Below are positions 17,521 to 27,945 of a DNA stretch of 64,000 nt, one piece after another (position 1 is the stretch's first letter; every line of letters starts with the position of its first letter). Source of the stretch: JAIPDZ01 sp034522175. Lineage in GTDB: Bacteria > Desulfobacterota > DSM-4660 > Desulfatiglandales > Desulfatiglandaceae. The stretch lies in the NCBI GenBank assembly GCA_034522175.1, contig JAXHLQ010000001.1:4650001-4714000 (forward strand). Reading direction: 5' to 3'. A program made the translations under genes and the position numbers. The notes under the pieces were generated by a model that made no database searches, was not told where the DNA came from, and saw nothing but the letters and a program-made list of their open reading frames with translations.

Positions 17521-18952
17521 ATGAAGGATTCCGTATGTGGCGCTGGTGGTGTGGGGGTCGTGGCGCGACATGAGGACCGAAAGAGAGGCCAGAAGATACG
17601 GGGCCTATGTGGACCGGGTCGCGCATGAGATCACGGACCGGCTCCATGACTGACACGATGATCCTTCAAGGGGGGGCCGGGGTCTTTGCTTCGTCCGAAA
17701 CCGTATCCAGGGAGGAGTGGCGGGCCTACTATCGATATCGGCAGATCGATACGGTCCTGCCCGGAATACACGGGGCTGGATCTACGGAAATCATCGAACC
17801 CGGGGAACTGGAGGCGCATATCCGGAGAACCCGGGCCGAGGGGTTTCCAGAATACACGGTGCGGCCCGAAGGCCGCCGGGACCTTTACACGCCGCTCCTC
17901 TACATCGAGCCCATGGACGAACGGAGGCGCCGGGAACTGGGTTATGATCTGTTTTCCAGCCGAAAGACGCTGGACCTGTACGGCCGTCAGTGGACCCTGG
18001 CCGTTGAGACCACGCCGGCCTTTGAATCCCACGGGGACCGCTACACCTCCGGGGGCATTCTCGCCGCGGGTCTTCTCATCAGCTTCCTGACCTTCCTCTG
18101 CCTGTGGACACAGGGGCGGACCAACCGTCGAGCCGTCTCCCTGGCCCGGCACATGACCGCGGCATTGAGGGAAAGCGAGGAAAGATACCGGGTGCTCAAC
18201 GACAATCTGGCGGTCGGGGTGGCGCTCATCGGTCCCGACATGGAGGTGCTGGCGGCGAATGTCACCAAACGGGCCTGGTTTCCCGATGCGGATTTTGAGA
18301 CACTCCCCCTGTTATTCGGTGTTCGACATTCCGCCCCGGCCGGAACCCTGCGAGGGTTGCCCGGTGATGCGAACCTTTGAGGATGGAAAGGAACACACGG
18401 CCGAGCGGGCGGCCAACACCTCCAAAGGGGTGCGTATTCTGAAGATTCGCACGGCCCCCCTCACGGATGAGAGCGGGGCCACCATCAGTGTGCACGAGAC
18501 CGTGGAGGAAGGCGACATGGCAAGGCTCAGGGAATTGATCGGCCGGACGGCGCAGGTGAACGCGGACACGGCGAAGGGGCTTGAACGCCTTGCCGAGCAA
18601 TACGATTACGAAAGACTCACGCCGTGATCGGCGCGGAGACCCTTCAAACCACCCGCACCAGGTATCCCGGAAACACTTTCATCAATATGGGGATCGCCAT
18701 CGCGCACGCCCACCATGAGAAATGGGACGGTAGTGGCTATCCCGACGGGTTGTCGGGCGAGGATATTCCCCTGGCCGGCCGGATTATGGCACTGGCCGAC
18801 GTCTATGACGCCCTTCGGTCAAGACGGCCGTACAAGGAGGCCTTTTCCCACTGGAGGAGGCGGGGAAACAGTTTGACCCGAACGTGGTCGAGGCGTTCAA
18901 GGGTCTTGAGGTGAAGTTTGCGGAGATCAGGGAGAAGATGGGAGATCAATGA
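17521..18952 (+). pseudogene. decayed CHASE-PAS-HD-GYP sensory phosphodiesterase
   Basis: Pieces in order: a first membrane segment (YVALVVWGSW), a CHASE domain start (GAGVFASSETVSREEWRAYY, LYTPLLYIEPMD), and then a jump straight to RKTLDLYGRQWTLAVE. The middle of CHASE is therefore missing. A second membrane helix (GGILAAGLLISFLTFLCLW), a PAS domain (ESEERYRVLNDNLAVGVALI) and only the end of an HD-GYP domain follow (HAHHEKWDGSGYPDGLSG, ALADVYDALRSRRPYKEAF). The HD and the first GYP metal ligands (HDIGKIG region) are absent. At least four changes of frame are needed. It is broken by deletions, not merely by one-base errors. Confidence 0.8.
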
Positions 18953-19120
18953 TGAGTGATGAATCATGAACGACGAATCGGAAAAACGCGCCTTACACAT
19001 GAAAAGGTTTGATGGGGCTGATTTCGACCGATGCTCAGCGTCGCATGGTGAATGACACAAGACGCAGGGATACCGAAGAATATTCTTTCGGGGCTTGGAA
19101 AGAGCGGGGATTTTGAATGC

Positions 19121-19363
19121 TTACAGCAGCTTTACCAGGGTAGCGACGATGGCAATTCCGGCGGCCAGCATCCCACCAAGGCGCAGGGTGAGGGCATGTT
19201 TCAGGCGCAGTTCCAGTTCTTTGAGATCCTGCTTGGTAGCCAATCGTTCTTCAATGATTTCAGATAGGGCCTCAGCCTGGATTTCGGCCTGCTCGTCGGT
19301 AAATCCGGCTGCCTTGAGCTTTTTGGCATAAGACAGCGTGTCGAATGTTGCTGTGACCGGCAT
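19121..19363 (-). CDS. small coiled-coil, C-terminally membrane-anchored protein (DUF1640-like)
   Basis: An 80-residue protein: N-terminal FDTLSYAKKLKAAGFTDEQAEIQAEAL, a coiled coil (IIEERLATKQDLKELELRLKHAL) and a C-terminal hydrophobic anchor (LGGMLAAGIAIVATLVKLL). This is the layout of the DUF1640/CCDC90 group, known as accessory small proteins in bacteria. ATG at 19363 has AAAGGAG 7 bases upstream; a GTG three bases earlier is possible. It stands alone between two sensory genes. Function is unknown. Confidence 0.75.
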   Translation of the reverse strand: MPVTATFDTLSYAKKLKAAGFTDEQAEIQAEALSEIIEERLATKQDLKELELRLKHALTLRLGGMLAAGIAIVATLVKLL

Positions 19364-19595
19364 CACGAAGCTCCTTTAATGACTCCGGGTATGGTCCCCC
19401 GCCCCTTGGGGCGTTCAATGCTTTTCAGGATACCCTGCTGCTTGCGGCGGGGTAGTTCATTATCCAAAAATATTTAACCCGGACCCATTTGTCAACAACA
19501 AACCAATTCCCGAAACAAGGTGATTATGAGAAAAATGGGGCGCAGCATAACGTCCCCTGTGCAAAGGATGTAAACCCAGGACCAGGAGGTCACTC

Positions 19596-21712
19596 ATGGA
19601 AACCGGCGCGGAGGAGAAGACAATCGTGGAACAAGACGCATGGATGTTGGAGAGCATCCTTCACCATGCCGCAGACGGGATCTGTGTCTGCCACAATACC
19701 CCGGAGGCGCCCCACGTGAGATTCACCCACTGGAATCCTCAAATGGTCCTGATCACCGGCTACACCCTGGAAGAGATCAACCGGCTCGGATGGTACCAGA
19801 CCCTGTACCCGGATCCGGAGGTCCGGGAGCGGGCCATCGAGCGCATGGCCCGCATGCGCACGGGGGACGATATTCAAGCGGAGGAGTGGACCATCACGAG
19901 GAAGGACGGAGAAAAAGGTGTCTTTCCATCTCCACCTCGATTATCACGCAAGAAGATGGAAAGGTGCATGTGCTCGCGGTGATGCATGACATCTCGGATC
20001 GAGCGAACGTCGAGCAGGCCCTGAGGGAAAGCGAGGCATTCGTCCAGGATGTGATCCGGTCCATGCGAGATGGGGTATTTGTTCTGAACGACCGTTTTCA
20101 GTATCTGGTATGGAACCCGGCCATGGAAGCCATTTCAGGGGTCCCCAAAGAAAGGGTTGTCCTGCAAGACAAGAAGCCATGGGAACTTTTTCCGTACCTG
20201 CAAGACGTGGGAATTGACCAGGTCATGAAGAGGGCCATGGCAGGTGAAGTCGTTCTAAACCAGGAAGTTCCATATTACCTGGCCAGTGGAAAGAGAGGAT
20301 TCACATCCGAATCGTACTTTCCTCTTCTGACCGCCGACCGGACCGTCACGGGCGTCATTGGGGTCATCCGGGACATTTCGGAACGTCTGGAGCTGGAGCG
20401 CCGGATGCGACAGATCGAAAAGGCAGAAGGCCTCAATCGCATGGCCGGGGCCATTGCCCACCATTTCAACAACCAGCTCCAGTCGGTAATCGGCTATCTG
20501 GAACTGGCCATGGGCAATTTGCCGCGGGAGGCGGGACCTGTCGAGTCCATGAGCGAGGCCATGAAGGCTGCCCACAGGGCCGCCAGGGTAAGTGGACAGA
20601 TGCTCACTTACCTGGGACAAACCCCTTCAAAACGCGGTCCTCTGGATCTTGCGGAGGTCTGTCGTTTGAGCCTTCCCCTGATCGAAGCTGTCATGCCCAA
20701 ACAGATTGTTCTGGAGACGGATTTGTCTGTACCCGGACCTGCTATCCTTGCCGATGCCAGCCAGATGCGGGAGGTCCTGACCCATCTTGTCACGAACGCC
20801 TGGGAGGCCATGGGTGATTCAGGGGGCGCGATTAACCTGAGTGTCAAGACCATTGCCGCTGACGATATTCCCCAGGCCCACCGGTTTCCCGTTGACTGGC
20901 ATCCCAAGGAGAAGGCCTATGCCTGTCTGGAGGTGAGGGACTCCGGGCCAGGGATCGAGCAACAGGACATGGAAAAGCTCTTCGATCCCTTTTTCTCCAC
21001 CAAATTCACCGGTCGGGGACTGGGACTCCCTGTGGCGCTGGGCATCGTGCGGGCGCATGAAGGGTGTATGACGGTGGAAAGCCGGCAGCGAACTCGGAAC
21101 GTGGAGCTCGGAACGGGGAAGGGGGAAGACGGAGGGCAGTGGCCAGAAGACGGGGGTCAGCGGTCGGAAGCTCTTGGCGACTTGGTTTACCCCGTAGCTC
21201 CGGAAGATGGTACTGGGGCGTCTTTTCGCGAAAAATCTGTGGGCAGTGTGTTTCGGGTGTTTATCCCATTGTTCACCGAAGAGGTGTCAAAGCCGACGGA
21301 GAAAGCGGCCAAGGTTCCCGAACTGAAAGGGAGCGGTACGGTGTTGGTGATCGAGGACGATCCCCAGGTGCGAGGATTGGCTGTGGCTGTACTTTCCCGC
21401 ATGGGCTTTACGGTGCTTCAGGCAAAGGACGGCCTGGAGGGGGTGGAGATGTTTCGGGAACACCGGGATGAGATCAGTTTTGTGCTGTCCGATCTGACCA
21501 TGCCCCGCATGGATGGGTGGGCCACCGTCGCAGCACTGCGAAAAATCGATCCGAATGCTCCGATCATCCTCGCCAGCGGCTACGACGAGGCCAGCGTCAT
21601 GTCGGGTGACCATGCCGACCAACCCCAGGTCTTCCTGGGAAAACCCTACAGCATCGAGAATCTGCACCAGGCCATTGGCAAGGTGCAGGAGGCGCTGGAT
21701 AATGAACAATGA
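19596..21712 (+). CDS. PAS-PAS hybrid sensor histidine kinase with receiver domain, one frameshift
   Basis: A cytoplasmic kinase of about 705 residues. PAS1 lies at about 15-130 (ILHHAADGICVCHNTP), PAS2 at 145-265 (DVIRSMRDGVFVLND), and a histidine phosphoacceptor follows in MAGAIAHHFNNQLQSVIGYL. The ATPase has an N box THLVTNAWEAM, a G1 box VRDSGPGI and GRGLGLPVALGIV. A C-terminal receiver has VLVIEDD, the acceptor Asp in VLSDLTMPRMDG and Lys in FLGKPYS. One extra A in the AAAAA run at 19912-19916 shifts the frame inside PAS1. About 50 residues of low-complexity sequence are inserted in frame before the end of the ATPase. No membrane helix is present. The output partner is not nearby. Confidence 0.85.
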
Positions 21713-21799
21713 ACCTTGATTTTGCATCGCCCAGATCATGATTCCTTGACGGAAATGCACCCACGATCTCTTTCTTCATCGGCATAGTGCCGGACCTTT

Positions 21800-22159
21800 T
21801 TCCTGCTGTGGCACCAACAAGGGTTCGGCTGGGAGTTCCTGCGGCCCCTGCCGCTGTTTGTGGGGTTCGGTGTCCTTCTGAAACTGATTCAGTTCCTGGC
21901 CTGGTGGTATCCTGAAAAAATGGGGCGCCTGCTCGCCGATAGAGCTTCCCAGGAACTGGGCGTGCGTTTTTCGCTGGCCCTGCTGTTCTTATTTGTGGCA
22001 CTCTCGGAGCTGGCCCGCGTGGAACCGGTGCTGTGGGCGTCTCTCTTCAAGACTTTTCACCGGAGCGAGGGTGAACCGAAAAGCGGTGGCCATAAACCGC
22101 CCCCGACGGCAATCGATTTGACAACGGCAGAATGGATTGGCAAAATGGTTTCGCGACCA
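21800..22159 (+). pseudogene. possible membrane-protein remnant
   Basis: A frame open from just after a stop near 21796 encodes hydrophobic sequence (TFFLLWHQQGFGWEFLRPLP, FGVLLKLIQFLAWWYPEKMG, RFSLALLFLFVALSELARV). It contains probable membrane helices but no start codon context or family I recognise. It then runs into the right copy of the 237-bp repeat at 22160. It looks like a gene cut by the rearrangement that placed the repeat. Confidence 0.3.
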
Positions 22160-22396
22160 CGGGCACCCCACCCCTGTCAAAAGGGCGCCCAGATCCTTTC
22201 GTCTTGAAATGTCCGGGTCTCATTACGATCGATGCCGAGCTTCAGGCACCAGTAATTGGCCGGCTTTTTCCCCAGATTTCGGTTATGTTTCAAGGTGTGG
22301 ATAAACCGCCCCATCCCGTATTTCGTCTGTACTTGATGGATGAAATCAAACCCACCGAAATTGATGGCCCGTTCCATGGTGATTTCAGCCGAAGCA
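22160..22396 (-). repeat. right copy of 237-bp direct repeat
   Basis: Same orientation as the copy at 11888-12124, about 97% identical with no gaps. Here the repeat forms most of an intact-looking small gene (22177-22434, minus). The two copies bracket a 10-kb segment with the restriction-modification, toxin-antitoxin and sensory genes. Confidence 0.9.
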
Positions 22397-22434
22397 TCCT
22401 CCATGCTTCTGTCCCAGAAAAGCTCCTCTCTCAT
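22177..22434 (-). CDS. DUF6922-like protein associated with AbiEii-type nucleotidyltransferase
   Basis: An 85-residue protein beginning MREELFWDRSMEDASAE, then ITMERAINFGGFDFIHQV, KYGMGRFIHTLKHNRNLGKK and NYWCLKLGID. The layout (E-L-F-W-D, R-x-(I/L)-N-x-G, Y-G-x-x-R-I/F, ending x-W-x-x-x) matches DUF6922, a small family linked to AbiEii nucleotidyltransferase genes in abortive-infection or toxin-antitoxin loci. The ATG at 22434 overlaps the stop of an upstream fragment that looks like an AbiEii C-terminus (ATGA). The assignment is by pattern and is moderately sure; the fragment upstream means the module is not complete. Confidence 0.5.
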   Translation of the reverse strand: MREELFWDRSMEDASAEITMERAINFGGFDFIHQVQTKYGMGRFIHTLKHNRNLGKKPANYWCLKLGIDRNETRTFQDERIWAPF

Positions 22435-22604
22435 TTCACAAACTCCCTGTAGAAGGCCTGTATGGTTTCCCATTCAGCAGATGTCATTTTTACGGGTTCG
22501 TTGTCCTTGAGCATGGCGATCTGGTCCATCTCCCTCTCGGCATCGTCGAAATACACGAAAGAGGTCTTGAACGGTTTGGAAATACAACCCTGCTGTTTGG
22601 TCAT
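22431..22604 (-). pseudogene. C-terminal fragment of an AbiEii-like nucleotidyltransferase
   Basis: 57 residues: ISKPFKTSFVYFDDAEREMD, MLKDNEPVKMTSAEWETIQAFYREFVK. The F-V-Y-F-D-D-A-E and W-E-x-x-x-x-F-(Y/F)-x-x-x-V pattern is what the last 45 residues of AbiEii toxins look like. The catalytic nucleotidyltransferase core (GSxxxxDxD) is missing; upstream sequence contains in-frame stops. It is coupled by ATGA to the DUF6922-like gene. It may be a remnant, or the visible ATG at 22604 may drive a short antitoxin-like peptide. Confidence 0.45.
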
Positions 22605-22722
22605 TGGGATTTGTTTGAAATTTGGGCCATGATCAGCTACGGTGCCCGAATGGCTTGATTCAGCGTATCGGAAATCCGTTTATTGAGGCTTTTGGGCATG
22701 CAGGAAAGGGGACCCTCCAATT

Positions 22723-22917
22723 ATGGCATTGCGGTTGATCCAGGTCTTTCTGCCCGCTGAAAGGCGGGAAGAGTTTCACAGATTGATCTCAAAGCATTCT
22801 GTTCAGGAAACATGGGAAGAGCGCCTCGCCGAGGGCCGGCTTCTGATTCAGACGCTCGCCTCTGCAAATACAACGGCCGTGGGTATCCTGGTGGGAAGCC
22901 AAGCAGGCAAAACTTAA
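22723..22917 (+). pseudogene. N-terminal fragment of a DUF389/TIGR00341-type protein
   Basis: The 64 residues MALRLIQVFLPAERREEF, LISKHSVQETWEERLAEGRLL match the soluble N-terminal module of DUF389 hydrophobic membrane proteins. The long membrane part is absent and the frame stops 20 bases before the PEP-synthase-like gene. It is either a truncated gene or a small stand-alone domain. Confidence 0.45.
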
Positions 22918-22939
22918 GAGACTATCCCCCTAAGCAAAG

Positions 22940-25334
22940 ATGAATCAGAAAAAACAAGTGTTTATCCGGTGGCTGGATGAATTGAGAACGCACGACAAAG
23001 ACGCGGTCGGCGCCAAGAATGCGGCGCTGGGTGAGATGTTCCACGGGTTGGCGCATGCGGGTGTTCAAGTCCCCCGGGGATTTGCCATCACCGCCCGGGC
23101 ATATTGGGAGATACTGGAACTCAATTATTTGGTTCCTCAAATCGAGAGATCTCTCCGTGAGCTGTCCAAGGGTGAATCATCACTGGAAACACGTGGGCAT
23201 GACGATTCGAAAACTGTTTCTGAACGCACAGTTCCCGGACCGCCTGAACGAGGAAATCGCCTCGGCATATACCCGGCTCTGCGAGATGTGTGGACGAAAC
23301 ACGTTGGAGGTGGCGGTGCGGAGCAGCGCTACGGCTGAGGACCTTCCCGAGGCCAGCTTCGCCGGCATGCTGGAGAGCTTTTTGAATGTATCCGGAGAGG
23401 AGCACCTGCTGGCTGCCTGTCGCCGCTGTTACGCATCCCTGTTTACGGACCGGGCCATACGGTACCGGGAAAAAATGGGGTTCAGCCATACCGATGTCGC
23501 CTTGTCCATCGGCGTGCAACAAATGGTGCGCGCGGATCAGGCCGGGGCCGGGGTGATGTTCTCCATTGATAAGACATCCGGATTCCCCAATCTAATACAT
23601 ATTTCCGCGGCATGGGGATTGGGCGAAAACGTGGTCCAGGGTACGGTGATCCCCGACGAATACAAGGTGTTTAAAACGCCGCTTCAATCTTCGCATTACA
23701 CGCCCGTAGTGGAAAAAAGCGTAGGGGCCAAAGAACACAAACGGGTCTATATGGAAAATGAGACGGCTGGGGGCACCCGTAATGTGGAGACCCCTGAGCA
23801 TGAGCGGAACACATTTGTCCTGAGCGATTCTGAAATTCTGGATCTTGCGCGATGGGCCGTGGCCGTAGAAGCGCACGCAGGCATGCCCATGGACATGGAA
23901 TGGGCCAAGGATGGCCCGACCCAGGATATCTTTCTGGTACAGGCCCGTCCGCTCACGGCCGTGCCCGATGCGGATACGCCCATAAAGATCATCCGCCCCA
24001 AAACCAAGGGAAACGTCCTGCTCAAAGGGGTCAGTGTGGGGGAAGGGATCGCCGCCGGCAGGGTCTGCCTCGTGGAAGACTATGACGCCATCGACCATCT
24101 CGAGGAAGCCTCTGTTCTGGTCTCTCCGTGGGCCAATACGGGATGGGTCTCCCGGATGCAGCAGAAACGGGTTCGCGGATTGATCACCGATTTCGGTGGG
24201 GCCTACTCCCACGGTGCCATCATAAGCCGGGAATTGGGGATTCCGGGTATCCTGGGGACGCTGAACGCCACAGAAACCCTCAGCCCGGGACAGGAGATTA
24301 CCCTTTCTTGCATTGAAGGGGACAACGGGTTTGTCTACAGCGGTGTGATGGAATACACGGAAACGGAGATTCGACCGGCACCGCTTCCCGAGACCCGCTT
24401 GAACATCATGATGAATGCACCGAGTGAGGCCGCGGCGCTCAAATGGTGGGCCATACCCTGTGCGGGCATGGGGTATGTGCGAATGGACGTGATCTTTAAA
24501 CACATGATCCAGGTCCATCCCCTGGCCGTGACGCACCCGGAGGCATTGACCGATTCACGGGTGCGGGAAGAGATTCAACAGATTGCCCGTGGCTATGAGA
24601 ACATGACGGAATACTTCGTGGATCGACTGGCCGGGTGTGTTTCCGAGATCGCCGCCACCCGGTACCCGGATCCGGTGATCGTGTGCATGAGCGATATGAC
24701 GTCCGGCGAATATGCACTCCTGAAAGGAGGGGGGCAATTTGAGCCGGATCGAGACAACCCGGCATATGCCCTGCGGGGCGTGGCCCGATATTTGAGTGCG
24801 CATTACCGAGAGGGCTTTGAACTGGAATGCCGGGCCATACGGAAGGCCCGCGAGGAAAAGGGGTTGGACAATATCGGCGTCATGCTCCGGTATTGTGAAA
24901 ATCCCCTGGCAGCGGAGAACATTCTCGCCATATTGGATGCACAGGGTCTGAGCAGGGGTCAAAATGGACTCACCATCCATCTGTCCGTGGATATGCCCGG
25001 CAATGTGGGGAATGCAGAGGCGCTTTCCACGAAATTCGACGGCTTCTCCCTAACGGCGAGAAAGTTGCGACGCCTGATTCCTTCGGGCTCAAATGAGCAG
25101 GGGACCCTCAACAACCATGGGGACGTCGAACCCTCGGTAGCCGGGGTGCTCAACCATTTAATGGATACGGCCCACGCAGCCGGCCACTCGCTGACGGTCC
25201 GCGGCCGGACGTTCGGCCGCTCTCAGAAACTGATTCAATTCCTGACCCAGGCGGGGATTGATGCGCTTTCGGTAAACCCGGAGGCGATTCCCCGCATCGC
25301 CAAATGGGTGGCCGAAGCGGAGGCTTTCAGATAG
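22940..25334 (+). CDS. PEP synthase-like (pyruvate, water dikinase-type) protein lacking the catalytic cysteine; one frameshift
   Basis: A protein of about 798 residues with the three-part plan of PEP synthase. The ATP-grasp N-terminus has VGAKNAALGEMFHGL, VRSSATAEDLPEASFAGM and GLGENVVQGTVIPDEYKVF. The phosphohistidine domain has GGAYSHGAIISRELGIPG, keeping the key His. The C-terminal TIM barrel has VRMDVIFKHMIQVHP and QAGIDALSVNPEAIP. The cysteine normally found at G-I-C-G-Q-A/G-P (PpsA) or S-C-S-P (PPDK) is not present; the equivalent stretch reads VRGRTFGRS. The D-x-T-Q element is also lost (FSLTARKLRR). One extra base near 23197 shifts the frame. It may be a divergent dikinase with another acceptor, or a non-catalytic paralogue. 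Confidence 0.8.
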
Positions 25335-25340
25335 AGGGAT

Positions 25341-26406
25341 TTACAGCCATTTCTTCCGTTTGAAGTCAAAGGACCATGACCCCACCGATGAGGACGACGA
25401 CAGCCCAGACCATGGGATACCCCCAAGGCCATTTCAGTTCCGGCATGATTTCGAAATTCATCCCGTAAATGCCTGCAATAAAGGTCAAGGGAATAAAGAT
25501 GCTGGCCATGATGGTGAGGACCTTCATGACCTCGTTCATCCGGTTGCTGACCATGGACAGATAGATATCCAGCATGCTGGAGACCATGTCGCGGAAGGTT
25601 TCCACGGTATCCATGACCTGGATGGTGTGATCATAGACGTCCTGCAGGTAGATCCGTGTGGTTTCCTGAATCAGACCGGAGTCCTCCCGTTTGAGGGCGC
25701 TGATCACCTCCCTGAGGGGCCAGACCGATTTGCGCAGAAAGATCAACTCGCGCTTGATATCATGGATCTGTTGCAAAGTGGGGGTCCCGGGGTTTTCCAG
25801 CAGCTCCTCCTCCAGCCTCTCGATCTCCTCCCCCATCTTTTCGAGCACCCCGAAATAGTTGTCCACAATAGCGTCGATCAGGGCATAGTAGAGATAATCC
25901 ACTCCCTTTTTTCGAATGCGGCCTCTGGCCTTGCGGAGCCGCTCTCTAATCGGGGCAAAGACGTGCCCCGCTTTTTCGTGTACGGACAGCACATAATCGG
26001 CCCCGATCACCAGGCTGGCATTCTCCATGCCCAGTTCGTTTTTTTCCGTGTCGTAGGAGAGCATTTTGAGCGTGAGGAAGATATAGTTTTCGAATTCCTC
26101 CAGTTTGGGCCGTTGATACCCATTGACCATATCTTCCAGCGTAAGGGGGTGCAGGCCCAAATGCCGACCCATCTTTTCAATCACTTCAACCTGGTGGGTT
26201 CCGTCAATATTGATCCAGGTGATCCCATCGGGCATCTTTTCGGGCTCGCACGCCCCGATGTCCTGGACATCTTCTTCAACAAGGGTCTCTGAATTGTACT
26301 GAATGAGACGGATGGTCACCGCTTCGGTCGGTTTGTCTCCGAGATGCACAAGGGTCCCGGGCGGGAGTCCCGCCTTGCGGGACATCCTTTTCATGAACCT
26401 GAACAT
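25341..26406 (-). CDS. corA: CorA-family magnesium/cobalt transporter, frameshifted near the C-terminus
   Basis: CorA is a pentameric divalent-cation channel. The large cytoplasmic funnel spans about residues 1-285. Two C-terminal membrane helices carry the selectivity motif YGMNF (in FIAGIYGMNFEIMPELKWPWGYP) and WAVVVLIGG. As read, the frame ends at VMVL, but a one-base shift near 25375 restores the usual basic end FDFKRKKWL and a stop at 25341. The ATG at 26406 has GGAGG 8 bases upstream. It lies at the end of the minus-strand pyk-glycosyltransferase-glgA group, 58 bases after glgA. Confidence 0.92.
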
Positions 26407-26464
26407 GGCACGCCCTCCATGGGTGATGCGTTTTTGCTTTCGTTCAAATCTCTTGATTGGGTAT

Positions 26465-27923
26465 CTACTTTCGAATTGTTTTGTAAATGTCTACATATTC
26501 CTTTGCCGAGCGATCCCAGGAAAAATCCGTTTTCATACCGTTCTGCATGAGTTTTTTCCATGTTGAGGGGTCCTTGAAGATATTCAGGGCCTGGTGAAAG
26601 GATTCCAAAAACACGTTTTTCTCATAGACATAGAACTTGAACCCGTTGCCTCTGCCTGTCGAAGGATCAAAGGATGAAACCGTGTCCTCCAGGCCGCCGG
26701 TACCCCGTACCACGGGAACCGTCCCATACTTCAGTGCATACATCTGGGTCAGCCCGCAGGGCTCGTATAGAGAAGGCATGAGAAAGATGTCGGCGCCTGC
26801 CATCATGCGATGGGCCAGGCTTGCGTCAAAGCCCGTTTTAAAGGTCATGCGCCCGGGAAGCGTTTTTCTACTTCCGCCAGCTCATGCGAGATCCACTCGC
26901 TTCCAGAGCCCAGAATCATCATGCCGGCGCCCGTCTCCATTATGAGATCCATGGCGGAGAGGAGCAAGTCAAACCCCTTTTGCGCATCCAGTCGACTGAT
27001 CATGCACAAAAGCGGCGCATCCATAAGCGCTTTTTCAAGCTGAAGTTCACGGATCAGAGCGGCTTTGCACCGGTTCTTGCCGGTCAGATCATCACTCGAG
27101 TAGTCGATTTCGATGTGAGGGTCTGTTTCCGGGTTCCAGATGCCGTAGTCCACGCCGTTCAGGATCCCCCTCACATCGCCGCCCCGGCTTCTGAGAACAG
27201 GCGCCATGCTCATGCCGCCTTCGTCGGTTTGAATCTCCTGGCGTATGTGGGACTCACCGTGGTCACCGCATGGGCATACACGATTCCCGATTTCAGCAGG
27301 CTGACCCCCCCCCAGTACTCTATGCCGTCGAGATTAAAGAATTGGGAATATGAAAGCCCCGTCACCGGCAATCGATCGCTGCCGTAAATGCCCTGATACC
27401 CGAGGTTATGAATGGTGAACACCGTGGGCATATCTGAAAGATTTGGCCAATCCCAGTACGGACCCTTTAGAAGCGCAGGAATCAGCCCCGTCTGCCAATC
27501 GTGAAGATGAAGCACGTGTGGCGTAACGGAGAGCTGGTTCGCCAGGCGCAGTACGCCGTGACAGAAAAAAGAAAACCGCTCCAGATTGTCGTAATAGTCC
27601 CCGTGATGATCGCCATAGAGATGGGGACGGTCAAACAGATCCTGCCGTGCGATGAGGTAGACTTGGACCCCCTCGTCCGTATACCCTTCAAGCACATCCG
27701 CAGGGAGTGTCGCATGTCCCAGAGGAACCGGCATATTCTTGTAGATGGACCGCCAAGAATAACCACTTTCAAGGATGGTCCGGTAGGCTGGCAGTACCAA
27801 CGCGGTTTCCACGCCTTGTCTCTGCAGGGCCGGCGGAAGGGATCCCGCCACGTCGGCCAGTCCGCCGGTCTTGGCAAAGGGCACTGCCTCGGAAGCCACC
27901 ATGAGCACTTTCAGTTCGGCCAA
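26465..27923 (-). CDS. glgA: glycogen synthase (ADP-glucose type), split by two frameshifts
   Basis: A GT5 starch/glycogen synthase that elongates alpha-1,4-glucan from ADP-glucose. The N-terminal part has ASEAVPFAKTGGLADV with the substrate-binding K-T-G-G-L, and VLHLHDWQTGLIPALL. The middle has ILNGVDYGIWNPETD and APLLCMISRLDAQKGFDLL. The C-terminus has MPSLYEPCGLTQMYALKYGTVPVVR and GGLEDTV. Two shifts, near 27238 and 26850, cut it into three frames, each junction falling on an ATGA. Together they make about 485 residues, the normal length. The start is TTG at 27923 with AGGAGG 6 bases upstream. It follows the glycosyltransferase by 22 bases. Confidence 0.92.
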
Positions 27924-27945
27924 AAGTTACCTCCTAATGTCGAAA

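Noticed and set aside
25360..26292. 310-residue plus-strand open frame
   Set aside because: Fully antisense to corA; rich in His/Asp/Gln runs typical of the reverse complement of a conserved gene.
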